From Pelagibius sp050043265 (GTDB lineage: Bacteria; Pseudomonadota; Alphaproteobacteria; Kiloniellales; Kiloniellaceae), in assembly GCA_050043265.1 (NCBI GenBank), contig JBHJIR010000009.1:1-64000 (forward strand): a stretch of DNA of 64,000 nucleotides, in the 5' to 3' direction. Under the pieces are notes generated by a model, which was not told the DNA's origin, did not search any database, and saw only the letters and a program-made list of their open reading frames with translations. The translations under genes were made by a program, and so were the position numbers. Shown here piece after piece: positions 44,979 to 53,531 of the stretch. Positions within the stretch are counted from its first letter, which is position 1, and the number at the start of each line of letters is the position of its first letter.

Positions 44979-45695
44979 CTAGTCGCCGGCCACGTCGTGG
45001 ACCATGCGCTCCAGCTCTTCCATGTCGCTGATGATCAGCGTGCGGCCGTCGCGGCTGATCAGGCCGCTTTTGGTCAGGTCGTTCAACTCGCGGGTCACCG
45101 CCTCGCGATGGGTGCTGATGCGCGCGGCGATGTCGGCATGGGTCGGCGCCGGCGAGACACGCGCGGTGTTGCCGTCATGCTGTCCTTCGCGCGCCAGGCG
45201 CAGCAGTTCGGAGTGGATGCGGTTTTTCACCGCCAGGGTGCTGAATTCGAAGATGCGTTCGCTCAGCGAGCGGACCATGCCGGTGAGGTAAGTCAGCATC
45301 GCCATCGAGACGGCGGGATATTCCTTCAGGATCGAGCGGAAGGTCTCGGCCGAGACCGAGCCGATCATGACGTCGGTCAGCGCAATGACGTTGGCCGAAC
45401 GCGGCGCGCCGTCGATGGCGGCGAATTCGCCGAAGCATTCGCCGGCCTGGATGTCGCGGAAGGCGACTTCCTTGCCCGCACTGGAGAACAGGATCACCCG
45501 CACGGTGCCCGACACCATGAAATAGACGTCGGTGGAGGCGTCCTGGTGGCCGATGATCTGCTGGTGGGCCTTGTAGTTCCGCCAGTTCACCCGCTGCGTC
45601 AGGCGTTCGATCTCACGCGCATCGAGATCGCGGAAGATCCCGATTCGCTCGAGCGCGTAGCCCGTGCCGCCCGAAAGCTTTTGATTGGCTGTCAT
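44979..45695 (-). CDS. Crp/Fnr family transcriptional regulator
   Basis: About 238 residues: an N-terminal cyclic-nucleotide-type barrel (VYFMVSGTVRVILFSSAGKEVAFRDIQAGECFGEFAAIDGAPRSANVIAL, holding the FGEFAAIDGAPRSA cassette) and a C-terminal winged helix (THADIAARISTHREAVTRELNDLTKSGLISRDGRTLII). The arginine and serine of the ligand-binding cassette are present, so cAMP-type binding is possible. No Fnr cysteine cluster. ATG at 45695; a GTG lies one codon earlier. Target genes unknown. Confidence 0.9.
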   Translation of the reverse strand: MTANQKLSGGTGYALERIGIFRDLDAREIERLTQRVNWRNYKAHQQIIGHQDASTDVYFMVSGTVRVILFSSAGKEVAFRDIQAGECFGEFAAIDGAPRSANVIALTDVMIGSVSAETFRSILKEYPAVSMAMLTYLTGMVRSLSERIFEFSTLAVKNRIHSELLRLAREGQHDGNTARVSPAPTHADIAARISTHREAVTRELNDLTKSGLISRDGRTLIISDMEELERMVHDVAGD

Positions 45696-46054
45696 CACCC
45701 CCCACTCACGCCGCCCGGGCCGGGCCCGCCGCCCCGAACCGTCGGGACAAAGTGCGCCAAGCCGTTACAAAACGGTACAAAGCCTGAAGAAGGCCCACCG
45801 CCGCTTGCAAAGCCACAAGCTTTGCCGATGTCCCTCTCCATCCCAGGGACGTCAGGCGGATGTCCTAAAGCCAGCGCAATACTACCTGTCGGCTTCGAGG
45901 ATGCAACTGGCTGGTAGTTGCAGCTATAGTGCAATTTCACGCTTGGGACGCTGCGGATTCCGCTGCCCGCCTGTGCCCGGCTTGTCTTGGCGAGCGCTGC
46001 GCAGTATGGAGGCGCCGTCCCGCCGCCCCTAGCAGGAAGACGTTCGGCCCAAAA
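45696..46054. other. 359-base divergent intergenic region
   Basis: No gene supported between the Crp-type gene (minus) and the AGE-family gene (plus). TATAGT at 45925-45930 could be a -10 for the plus direction, with no convincing -35. AGGAAG at 46034-46039 is rather far (about 15 bases) from the downstream ATG. Confidence 0.45.
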
Positions 46055-47257
46055 ATGCCACAGAGCGTAACGGCTTTTTCCCCCGGTTTCGCCGGGGCGC
46101 GCCTGCGCCCCTGGCTCCGCGACATCCTGCTGCCGTTCTGGGCAGAGCGCGGTTTCGACGCCGCCCGCGGCGCCTTCGTCGAAAAATTCGAACCCTCGGG
46201 CGATCCGACATCGGACGATTACACCCGCGTGCGCGTGCAGGCGCGGCAGATCTATGTGTTCTCCCATGCCGCCGCAGTCGGGATCAGCGACGTCGGCCTG
46301 GCGCCGGCCCGGCGCGCCTTTGCCTTTCTGGAGGCGCATGCCTGGGATTCGGAGCACGGCGGCTGGTTCCACCGGCTGCAGCGCGACGGTGCGGTGCTGG
46401 ACCGCACCAAGGACAGCTACGACCATGCCTTCCTGCTGCTTGCCATGGCCTGGCTGTACCGTGCCGACGGCGACGCGCGGGTCCTGCGGCGGGCCGGGCA
46501 GACCGCCGCGTTCATGGAGCAGGCGCTGGCGCGCCGCTACGGCGGTGACTTCAAGGGCTATGCCGAGCACCAGGTCTCGCCCGGCGGCTGGGCACCGCTG
46601 CCGCGCCGGCAGAATCCGCACATGCACTTGTTGGAAGCCTTCCTCGCCCTTTACGAGGCCTCCGGCGACCGCCTGTGGCTGGACCAGGCGCAACGAATGT
46701 TCGATCTGTTCCAGCAGCATTTTTTCGATGCCAAGAGCGGCCAGCTCATCGAGTTTTTCGACCGCGACTGGCAGGAGATGCCGCAGGACGGCAAGCGGCT
46801 GCGCGAACCCGGCCACTTCTTCGAGTGGACCTGGCTGCTGCACCGCTATGCGACGCTGACCGGCGACGACGGCGCGCTGGCGGCGATGCGCCCGCTCTAT
46901 GACTGGGCCTGGGAGAAGGGCGTCGACCATACCGGCGACGCGCCCGGTGTCGTCTTCGAGGCGCTCGATCCCGAAGGCCGGGTGCTGGACGGCGGCAGCA
47001 AGCGGCTGTGGCCGCAGACCGAAGCGGTGAAAGCCGCTTTGGCTGTCTACGAACGGTTCGGCGACGAAGAGGCGCTACGGCGTGCCCATACGCTGCTGGC
47101 GGCGCTGTTCACCACCTTCGCCGGCCTCGACCGCCCGGACTGGCGCGAGCAGGTCGACCGCGACGGCAAAGTGATCCGCGACGGCATGCCGTCCAGCAGC
47201 CTCTACCACCTGTTCCTCGCCAGCGCCGAGGCGCTGCGCGTCTTGCCGGGCGCGTGA
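46055..47257 (+). CDS. AGE family epimerase/isomerase
   Basis: A 400-residue alpha/alpha-barrel protein of the N-acylglucosamine 2-epimerase family, which includes mannose isomerases and cellobiose 2-epimerases. Family features: YTRVRVQARQIYVFSHAA, HGGWFHRLQRDG, KDSYDHAFLLLAMAWLYRA, RRQNPHMHLLEAFLALYEA, and EPGHFFEWTWLLHRYA, with histidines placed as in the catalytic centre. KRLWPQTEAVKAAL and DGMPSSSLYHLFLA close the barrel. Likely interconverts mannose-type and fructose- or glucose-type sugars in the cytoplasm. Stands alone; its start lacks a close binding site. Confidence 0.88.
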   Translation: MPQSVTAFSPGFAGARLRPWLRDILLPFWAERGFDAARGAFVEKFEPSGDPTSDDYTRVRVQARQIYVFSHAAAVGISDVGLAPARRAFAFLEAHAWDSEHGGWFHRLQRDGAVLDRTKDSYDHAFLLLAMAWLYRADGDARVLRRAGQTAAFMEQALARRYGGDFKGYAEHQVSPGGWAPLPRRQNPHMHLLEAFLALYEASGDRLWLDQAQRMFDLFQQHFFDAKSGQLIEFFDRDWQEMPQDGKRLREPGHFFEWTWLLHRYATLTGDDGALAAMRPLYDWAWEKGVDHTGDAPGVVFEALDPEGRVLDGGSKRLWPQTEAVKAALAVYERFGDEEALRRAHTLLAALFTTFAGLDRPDWREQVDRDGKVIRDGMPSSSLYHLFLASAEALRVLPGA

Positions 47258-47261
47258 GCGC

Positions 47262-48053
47262 TTAGCGCCCGTCCTGCAGCACGTTGGCGCCGAGGCGTTT
47301 TTCCAGGCGGCGCACAAGCCAGGAGACGACGAGGATCAGCACCAGGTACTCCAGCACCAGCACGGTGTAGATCTCCAGCGGCCGGTAGACGGTGACGGAG
47401 AGTTCGTTGGCGCGGCGCGTCAGTTCCGGCAGGCCCAGCACGTAGACCAGCGACGACATCTTCAGCATGTAGACGAACTGGTTGCCCAGCGCCGGCAGGA
47501 TACGGCGCAGCGCCTGCGGCAGGACGACGAAGCGCATTTTCTGCATATAGCTGAGGCCGAGGGAGTCGGCGCCGTCGATCTGGCCGCGCTCGATGGACTG
47601 GATGCCGGCGCGGAAAATCTCCGCCTCGAAGGCGCTGTCGCACAAGGCCAGCGCGACGACGCCGGCGACGAAGGGCGTCATCGAGAGGCCGAGCAGGATC
47701 GGCAGGCCGTAATAGGTCCATAGCAGCATCACCAGGATCGGGACGGCGCGGAAGATTTCGACGTAGACCCGGTTGAACCAGCGCAGGCGCTTGTCCCGGG
47801 CCAGGCCGGGCAGGGCGACCAGCAGGCCGATCAGCACCGAAAAGAAAATCGCCACGCCCGAGATCGCCAGGGTCAGCCAGAAGCCGCTGAGCAGGAAGAA
47901 GAAGTTGTCGCGCCCGCGCGGCGTCGTCGGCAGCACCTCGTACCAGCCCCAGCCGCTGCCGCAGCCGGCGAGCAGCAGCGCCGTGGCGGCGAGGGCGAGG
48001 ACCGGTGAGAGGCTGCGGGGCAGGGGCGTCACGGCCCGTCGTCGCCGGCTCAA
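47262..48053 (-). CDS. Polar amino acid ABC transporter permease
   Basis: A 263-residue permease of the HisM/ArtQ family with FWLTLAISGVAIFFSVLIGLLVALPG, VYVEIFRAVPILVMLLWTYYGLP, and the coupling loop GADSLGLSYMQKMRFVVLPQALRRILPALGNQFV. Unusually, the N-terminus looks like a lipoprotein signal (ALAATALLLAGC), followed by GSGWGWYEVLP. TTG start at 48053, 7 bases after the binding protein stop; a GTG at 48032 is an alternative. No ATPase gene adjoins, so an unlinked ATPase must serve it. Confidence 0.87.
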   Translation of the reverse strand: MSRRRRAVTPLPRSLSPVLALAATALLLAGCGSGWGWYEVLPTTPRGRDNFFFLLSGFWLTLAISGVAIFFSVLIGLLVALPGLARDKRLRWFNRVYVEIFRAVPILVMLLWTYYGLPILLGLSMTPFVAGVVALALCDSAFEAEIFRAGIQSIERGQIDGADSLGLSYMQKMRFVVLPQALRRILPALGNQFVYMLKMSSLVYVLGLPELTRRANELSVTVYRPLEIYTVLVLEYLVLILVVSWLVRRLEKRLGANVLQDGR

Positions 48054-48060
48054 CCGCTTG

Positions 48061-48846
48061 TCAGTTCAACGGCATCCACTTTTCGATGAGCTCGTCGAAG
48101 AAACCCTGGTTCTCCTTGATGCGGATCCAGTGGTTCAGGTAGTTCAGCCAGACTTGGTCGGATTGCCCGACCAGGAAGGCGATGTCCGCCGGCGCCGCCG
48201 GCTCCTCGACCGGCACGATGGTCAGGACGTCGTGCGCCTCGACCAGCTTGGAGGCCTCGACGTTGCTGGTGATCGACACATCGGCGCGTCCGGCCAGCAC
48301 TTCCTGGAAGTCGCGCGCCGGTGCTTCGATGGTGCGGATGGTCGCCTTGGGGAACAGGGTCTTGGCCTGCTGTTCCTGGCTGGTGCCCAGGGTGACCGCC
48401 ACCGTCACGCCTTCCTGGTTTATGTCTTCCCAGGAAAGGAAGCGGTCGGCGTTCTTCTTCTGGGTCAGTGGCACGGTGCCCAGGGTGTAATAGGAATCGG
48501 TGAAGCCGACGCTGCGGATGCGTTGGGTGGTCATCGAGGCGCTGGTCGAGATGTCGTATCGGTCGGCGACGATGCCGGGCACCAGGGTTTTCCATTCGGT
48601 CGGCACGAACTCGACCTCGACGCCGAGGTCCCGGGCCAGCTCGGTCATCACGTCGATGTCGAATCCGACATAGCCGCCGCTCGCCGGGTCCTTCATCGAC
48701 ATCGGGTTCCAGTCGCCGGTGGTGCCGACGCGCAGCTTGCCGGACTCCAGCACCTTGGTAAGGGCGGATTCCTGTGCCGCCGCCGGCCCGCTCCACGACA
48801 GCGCAGCAGCCAGGACGGCCGCTGCGATAACTTTCACCTTACGCAT
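48061..48846 (-). CDS. Amino acid ABC transporter substrate-binding protein, family 3
   Basis: A 261-residue periplasmic binding protein: signal peptide about residues 1-24 (AAALSWSGPAAAQE), then LESGKLRVGTTGDWNPMSM, GGYVGFDIDVMTELARDLGVEVEFVPTEWKTLVPGIVADRYDIS, and the family's hinge and C-lobe segments. Ligand probably a polar amino acid or a related compound. It heads a two-gene unit with the permease. Its start lies 128 bases from the iron-box region, so shared control is conceivable. Confidence 0.9.
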   Translation of the reverse strand: MRKVKVIAAAVLAAALSWSGPAAAQESALTKVLESGKLRVGTTGDWNPMSMKDPASGGYVGFDIDVMTELARDLGVEVEFVPTEWKTLVPGIVADRYDISTSASMTTQRIRSVGFTDSYYTLGTVPLTQKKNADRFLSWEDINQEGVTVAVTLGTSQEQQAKTLFPKATIRTIEAPARDFQEVLAGRADVSITSNVEASKLVEAHDVLTIVPVEEPAAPADIAFLVGQSDQVWLNYLNHWIRIKENQGFFDELIEKWMPLN

Positions 48847-48973
48847 GAATCTGATCCCCCTTGTCGCCGAGCCCCGGATGGTCGCTCTCTCCCGCTGCCA
48901 TCAAAGCAAGCACCGGAGCGGGCGGCAAGGCCGCTGCCGGCCCGGGGGCGACCCGCGTGGCCAAGGGAAGGCA

Positions 48974-48990
48974 TTTAGAATAATTCTAAT
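48974..48990. promoter_or_regulatory. Irr-type iron control element
   Basis: TTTAGAA-TAA-TTCTAAT, matching the alphaproteobacterial Irr/ICE pattern TTTAGAA-N3-TTCTAAA at all but the last base. It directly abuts the -35 of the promoter before the DUF2061 gene. Confidence 0.6.
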
Positions 48991-49018
48991 TGCGAATGCT
49001 TCTCATTTGCTCTATATA
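48990..49018 (+). promoter_or_regulatory. Sigma-70 promoter overlapped by a Fur-like dyad
   Basis: TTGCGA (48990-48995), 17-base spacer, TATATA (49013-49018). Within it is a dyad GCGAATG (48992-48998) / CATTTGC (49004-49010) with a 5-base centre, 6 of 7 pairs matching, resembling Fur-type boxes. It points to the gene at 49071. Confidence 0.55.
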
Positions 49019-49070
49019 AGGAGGGTGCCCGGCGGGAGCGACCCGATGGGCCACGGCGAGGAGGCCGGAA

Positions 49071-49379
49071 ATGAACCTGGATCTGATTAAGACAGCGACT
49101 TTTGCGGTGCTGCACTTCAGTGTCGGCTTCACCGTCACCTACCTGCTGACCGGTTCCGTCGCCATCTCGACCGGCGTGGCGCTGATCGAACCGTCGGTGA
49201 ATACCGTGGTGTTCTTCTTCCATGAGAAGGCCTGGCAGCGCCTGATGGCCAAGCGTCAGGGCGTGGATTCCCGGCCGGCGGTGCCGGCCGTGGTCGCCCC
49301 GTGTCCGGTGCATCGCGCCGGTGTCCGTGCAGGTGCCTGGGGCCTGCCGCAGGGCGCCTGCGCCAAGCCGCACCCCTGA
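49071..49379 (+). CDS. DUF2061 family small membrane protein
   Basis: A 102-residue protein. The first 65 residues match DUF2061: IKTATFAVLHFSVGFTVTYLLTG, then GVALIEPSVNTVVFFFHEKAW, two membrane helices joined by a short loop. The C-terminal 35 residues are proline/alanine-rich with two cysteines and a histidine. The upstream overlap of an Irr-type box, a Fur-like dyad and a promoter suggests iron-dependent expression. No molecular function is known for the family. Confidence 0.87.
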   Translation: MNLDLIKTATFAVLHFSVGFTVTYLLTGSVAISTGVALIEPSVNTVVFFFHEKAWQRLMAKRQGVDSRPAVPAVVAPCPVHRAGVRAGAWGLPQGACAKPHP

Positions 49380-49385
49380 GGGGCG

Positions 49386-49646
49386 TCAGCGCAGACTGTT
49401 GAGGTTGGCGACCAGGGCGACCTGGGCCAGCTTCACCTCCTGGGCGATCTTGTGGGCCATGTCTCTGTCTTCGGGACAGCAGGCCATGGCGGCCTCGGTG
49501 GTGGAACTGGCGCACGCGCGCAGCGCATCGGCCATCAGGTCGCCGACCACTTTGTCGAGGGCCTCGTGCTGGTCCGCCGACAATTCACCGCCGACGATCT
49601 TGGCGATATCCTTCACCGCCAGTTCCGCGCGCTTTTTCAGATTCAT
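49386..49646 (-). CDS. Small conserved-type helical protein, function unknown
   Basis: About 86 residues, rich in alanine and charged residues: NLKKRAELAVKDIAKIVGGELSADQHEALDKVVGDLMADALRAC, then cysteine-bearing TTEAAMACCPEDRDMAHKIAQEV. Predicted mostly helical and soluble. ATG at 49646 has GGGGAAG 6 bases upstream. I do not recognise the family. It converges with the DUF2061 gene. Confidence 0.65.
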   Translation of the reverse strand: MNLKKRAELAVKDIAKIVGGELSADQHEALDKVVGDLMADALRACASSTTEAAMACCPEDRDMAHKIAQEVKLAQVALVANLNSLR

Positions 49647-49799
49647 ACCTGCTTCCCCCAATCCACCCTCGGTATCGGGGACCAGCTTGACACAGGCCGG
49701 TGCTGCTGACGACTCCCACGCCGGAGACCCGGCGGCCGAAGGGTTGTCAGAGCATATCCCGGCGCTCGGCAAATTGACCCTAATGGGTCGGACTGGGCT

Positions 49800-50912
49800 C
49801 TAGAGAGCGGCGAGCGGTGCCACGCCGTGGTTGGCGGCGAGGGTGCCGAAGACCTGCCAGTTGTGGCTGTCGAGCGGGATGCCATCGGTGGCCCGGTCGC
49901 GCTCGACCGCCCATTCGCGATCGCCGGGGGCCATGACGCGCTCGCCGGGAAGTGCCGCCTGGCCGCGCAGGGCGTCCAGGTAGCGGCGTAGCTGCGCCTG
50001 GAAAGCCGCTTCTGCGATGAAGGTCGAGGGCTTCATGGCCAGGAAGAATTGCCCGAGGTAGCGCGGCTCCGACCAGCTCGACCGGAACATGTCGGCCATC
50101 TCATGGTCGAGGCGCATGCCGCTCAGCACGGCGGAGAGGATTTCCGCCATGCCGGCCAGCGCCGCGCCCTTGTAGCCGTAACCGGCGCCGCCGAGCGGCA
50201 GCAGCGATTCCGCCACCTGGGGATCGCGGGTGACCTGTCCGTCGCCATCCACCACCACGTCGTCGGGCAGTTCCCGGTCCAGCGCGCGATACTGCAGGAT
50301 CCGGTTATAGGGGATCGAGCTGGTCGCCATATCGATAAGATAGGGGCGCTCGCCGTCGACCGGCACGGCGAAGCTGATCGGGTTGGTGCCGTGAAAGGCT
50401 TCGCGGCCGCTGTGCGGCAGCACCGCATCGTTGGCGTTGCAGAAAGCCAAGCCGATGTAGCCGGCTTCCGCGGCGGCCAGGCTGTAGGCGCCGGCGGCAC
50501 CGAAGTGCGAGGAGTTGCAGACGCTGACCGCGCCGCCCCCGGCTTCCTCGGCCAGCGTTGTCGCTTCGTCCATGGCGCGGTAGCCGGCGGCGGTCCCGAG
50601 AGCATGATCGGCATCGAGGCGCCCGACCGCCGCGGCGCGCTTTTCGAAGCGCATCGTCGGCCTGCCCTTCACGCGGCCGCCTTCGAGCACCTGTACGTAG
50701 TGCGGCAGCAGGCGCACGCCGTGGCTGTCGACGCCGCGCAGGGAGGCGCCGACCAGGGCGCGGGCGGTGTTCTCCGCCGAGGGTGCATCGGCGCCCGCCG
50801 CTTGCAGCACCGCGATGACGAAGCGTGCCAGATCGTCGCTCCTGACGCGCGCCGCGACGTGGTCGCCGCTGTGGGGGGCGGGCGCTGCGCCGCTGCGCCG
50901 GCCCTCGCTCAC
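49800..50912 (-). CDS. Malate/L-lactate dehydrogenase (Ldh_2) family oxidoreductase
   Basis: A 370-residue NAD(P)-dependent 2-hydroxy acid dehydrogenase of the YlbC/ComC family. Motifs: GASLRGVDSHGVRLLPHYV with the conserved DSHG, CNSSHFGAAGAYSLAA, FCNANDAVLPHSGREAFHGTNPISFAVP, and LGGAGYGYKGAALAGMAEIL. Acts on small 2-hydroxy or sugar acids. GTG start overlaps the dehydratase stop (GTGA), so the two are coupled. The pair suggests breakdown of one sugar acid or sulfo acid. Confidence 0.9.
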   Translation of the reverse strand: MSEGRRSGAAPAPHSGDHVAARVRSDDLARFVIAVLQAAGADAPSAENTARALVGASLRGVDSHGVRLLPHYVQVLEGGRVKGRPTMRFEKRAAAVGRLDADHALGTAAGYRAMDEATTLAEEAGGGAVSVCNSSHFGAAGAYSLAAAEAGYIGLAFCNANDAVLPHSGREAFHGTNPISFAVPVDGERPYLIDMATSSIPYNRILQYRALDRELPDDVVVDGDGQVTRDPQVAESLLPLGGAGYGYKGAALAGMAEILSAVLSGMRLDHEMADMFRSSWSEPRYLGQFFLAMKPSTFIAEAAFQAQLRRYLDALRGQAALPGERVMAPGDREWAVERDRATDGIPLDSHNWQVFGTLAANHGVAPLAAL

Positions 50913-52447
50913 ATCACCGCTCCGATCTGCCAGTGAATGAATTCCGCGTCGCCGAAGCCCAGCGCCTCGGACTTCGACGGCGTGCCGCTGGCAACCTCGA
51001 TCACCTTGTCGAAGATTGCCCGTCCGACTTCCTCGACGGTCGTTTCACCGTCGGCGATACCACCGCAGTTGATGTCCATGTCCTCGGCCATGCGGTTATA
51101 CATCGCCGTGTTGGTCGCGAGCTTGATGGAGGGCGAGGGCTTGAAGCCGAACACCGAGCCGCGCCCGGTGGTGAAGCACACCACGTTGGCGCCGGAGGCG
51201 ACCTGGCCGGTCACGGAGCAGGGGTCGTAGCCGGGCGAGTCCATGAAGGCAAAGCCCTTGGCCGTCACCGGTTCGGCGTACTTGTAGACGCCGGTCAGGT
51301 TGGTGGTGCCGCCCTTGGCCGCGGCGCCCAGTGACTTTTCCAGGATGGTGGTCAGGCCGCCGGCCTTATTGCCGGGCGAGGGGTTGTTGTTCATCTCGCC
51401 GCCGTTGCGCCTGGTGTAGTCTTCCCACCAGCGGATGCGGTCGATCAGTTTTTCGCCGACCTCGCGGCTGACCGCGCGCCGGGTCAGCAGGTGTTCGGCA
51501 CCATAGATTTCCGGGGTCTCGCTGAGGATTGCGGTGCCGCCGTGGCGCACCAGCAGGTCGGCGGCGGCGCCCAGCGCCGGATTGGCGGTGATGCCGGAAT
51601 AGCCGTCCGAGCCGCCGCACTGCAGGGCCAGGGCCAGTTCGCTCGCCGGGCAGGTCTCGCGCACCGCCGCATTGGCCGCCGGCAGCATCGCCGTGATGCG
51701 CTCGATGGCAGCGTCGACCGTGCGCCGCGTGCCGCCGCTGTCCTGGATGGTCAGGGTCTGGAAGGTCTCGCCGTGCTTCAGGCCGTAGGCATCCAGCAGG
51801 AAGGGAATCTGGTTCACCTCGCAGCCGAGGCCGACCATCAGAATGCCGGCGAAGTTGGGATGCCGCGCGTAGCCCCAGAGAGTGCGCTGTAGCGCCTCGT
51901 AGCCGTCGCCGCTGTCGGCCATGCCGCAGCCGGTGGAGTGCACGAAGGCGGCGACGCCGTCGACGTTGGGATAGTCCTTCAGGATGCCGGTCTTGTTGAA
52001 GGCCTCGGCGATGTAGCGCGCCACCGTCGCCGAGCAGTTCACCGAGGTCAGGATGCCGATGTAGTTGCGCGTGCCGCAGCGCCCGTTGGCACGGCGGTAG
52101 CCCTGAAAGGTCGCGCGCTCCGCTTCCGGCACCATCGCGGTCGCCTTGGCGCCGGCGCAGAAATCGTAATCGCGGTCGAAGTCGGCCATGCCGCAGTTCT
52201 GCACGTGGACGTGGTCGCCCGGCGCGATGGCCTGCGTCGCGAAGCCAATCACCTGGTCGTACTTCACCACGGGCTCTCCTTCGGCGACGGCGCGGGTCGC
52301 CAGCTTGTGGCCGGTGGGGATGCGCGTGCGGGCGGTGACGCCTTCGCCGGCTACTTCGGTGCCTTCCAGAATGTCGGCGCGCGCCACCACCACATTGTCC
52401 TTGGGGCTCAGCCGGATGGTGAGGCTGGCGGTTTTCGGCCCTGTCAT
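50909..52447 (-). CDS. UxaA/GarD family dehydratase
   Basis: A 512-residue enzyme with an N-terminal SAF domain (about residues 1-95: TIRLSPKDNVVVARADILEGTEV, ending APGDHVHVQN) and a C-terminal UxaA-type domain (RANGRCGTRNYIGIL onward; GGSDGYSGITANPALG; NPSPGNKAGGLTTILEKSLG; FTTGRGSVFGF). Members dehydrate altronate, galactarate or related sugar acids; sulfolactate sulfo-lyase SuyAB has the same two domains on separate chains. The substrate cannot be fixed from sequence. Followed directly by the Ldh-type dehydrogenase and preceded by a GntR regulator. Confidence 0.9.
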   Translation of the reverse strand: MTGPKTASLTIRLSPKDNVVVARADILEGTEVAGEGVTARTRIPTGHKLATRAVAEGEPVVKYDQVIGFATQAIAPGDHVHVQNCGMADFDRDYDFCAGAKATAMVPEAERATFQGYRRANGRCGTRNYIGILTSVNCSATVARYIAEAFNKTGILKDYPNVDGVAAFVHSTGCGMADSGDGYEALQRTLWGYARHPNFAGILMVGLGCEVNQIPFLLDAYGLKHGETFQTLTIQDSGGTRRTVDAAIERITAMLPAANAAVRETCPASELALALQCGGSDGYSGITANPALGAAADLLVRHGGTAILSETPEIYGAEHLLTRRAVSREVGEKLIDRIRWWEDYTRRNGGEMNNNPSPGNKAGGLTTILEKSLGAAAKGGTTNLTGVYKYAEPVTAKGFAFMDSPGYDPCSVTGQVASGANVVCFTTGRGSVFGFKPSPSIKLATNTAMYNRMAEDMDINCGGIADGETTVEEVGRAIFDKVIEVASGTPSKSEALGFGDAEFIHWQIGAVM

Positions 52448-52490
52448 ACTCCAGAATCCTTAGGGTTATTCAGGTGGTTATTCGGGCGCC

Positions 52491-53291
52491 TCAGCGGCCC
52501 ACCGCGCGGCGGCCGCGCCGCTGGTCCTCGTCGGCGACCTCGCCGATGAACTCCGCTTCGGAAATGCGCAGCAGGTCCTCGGCGACCTGCACCAGATGGG
52601 CGTCCATGGCAGCACGGGCCGCTTCCGGGTCGCGGCGGCGCAGCGCCTCCAGGATCTGCCAGTGGTCGCTCATCAGCGCCGGGCGCAGCAGAGCGGCGCG
52701 CACCCGCTCGTGCAGCTTCGCCCACATCGGCGCGCGGAACTTCAGGTCCCACAGTGATTCGACGGTGCGCACCAGGGCGCTGTTGTGGGTTGCCCGGGCG
52801 ATGCCGACGTGAAAGCTGCGGTCGCCCTCCTCGGTCTTGAAGCCGGTGCGGTGCTCTTGCTCCATGACCGCGAGGGCATGTTCCAGCTCGGCGATGTCGC
52901 TGTCCTGGATCTGCTGGGCGGCGAAGGCGGCGACCGCGCACTCGATGGTACGGCGCGCCTCCAGAATCTCGAAGGGGCCGAGGCCCAGTTCGTCCAAGGC
53001 GTCGTCCCCGGAGTCGTTTGGCGCGTGGTCTGGGGCGGCGCTGGCGCGGGTCAGCGGCTTGTCGCGCACCACGAAGCTGCCGGCGCCGACGCGCACCTCG
53101 ACCAGGCCCAGCAGTTCCAGCGCGATCATCGCCTCACGCACCGTGGCGCGGCTGACGCCCAGTTGGCGCGCCAGATCCCGTTCGGCGGGCAGGCGCTCGC
53201 CCAAGGGGAACTCTCCTCTGGCGATCAGCGCGGCCAGTTGCTCGTAGACCTGTTGGAACAGTCTCTTCGTCTGAATCATCTCGACCGGCAT
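52491..53291 (-). CDS. GntR family regulator, FadR subfamily (FCD domain)
   Basis: About 266 residues. The N-terminal winged helix has IARGEFPLGERLPAERDLARQLGVSRATVREAMIALELLGLVEVRVGAG; the helical FCD domain follows (EILEARRTIECAVAAFAA, then FHVGIARATHNSALVRTVESL with metal/ligand-binding histidine, and HWQILEALRRRD). ATG at 53291 with GGGAGA upstream is preferred. It lies before the dehydratase and opposite the TRAP operon, so it probably senses the sugar acid and controls both. Confidence 0.9.
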   Translation of the reverse strand: MPVEMIQTKRLFQQVYEQLAALIARGEFPLGERLPAERDLARQLGVSRATVREAMIALELLGLVEVRVGAGSFVVRDKPLTRASAAPDHAPNDSGDDALDELGLGPFEILEARRTIECAVAAFAAQQIQDSDIAELEHALAVMEQEHRTGFKTEEGDRSFHVGIARATHNSALVRTVESLWDLKFRAPMWAKLHERVRAALLRPALMSDHWQILEALRRRDPEAARAAMDAHLVQVAEDLLRISEAEFIGEVADEDQRRGRRAVGR

Positions 53292-53531
53292 GGCGGCCGT
53301 ATCTCCCGGTGGTGCTGGTGCTTCAGCTTCTGGGTGCTTCAGCTTCTGGGCGCTTCGGCGCCGCGGCACGATTTACGCTCGCCACAAGGTGATGATGTCT
53401 GATAGAAAGGTCAAGCTGTCAGGTGGTCAGGCCAATTTGCCCGAGCCGACAAGGACCCCGGACAGGAACAACGAAAGCCGCCGCAAAGGCGGGGTGTGCC
53501 GGAATCCGGCACCTGAACATGGGAGGAACAC

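Noticed and set aside
45925..45930. Promoter -10 (TATAGT) for the AGE-family gene
   Set aside because: No acceptable -35 at 16-18 bases upstream; left as a note in the intergenic entry.
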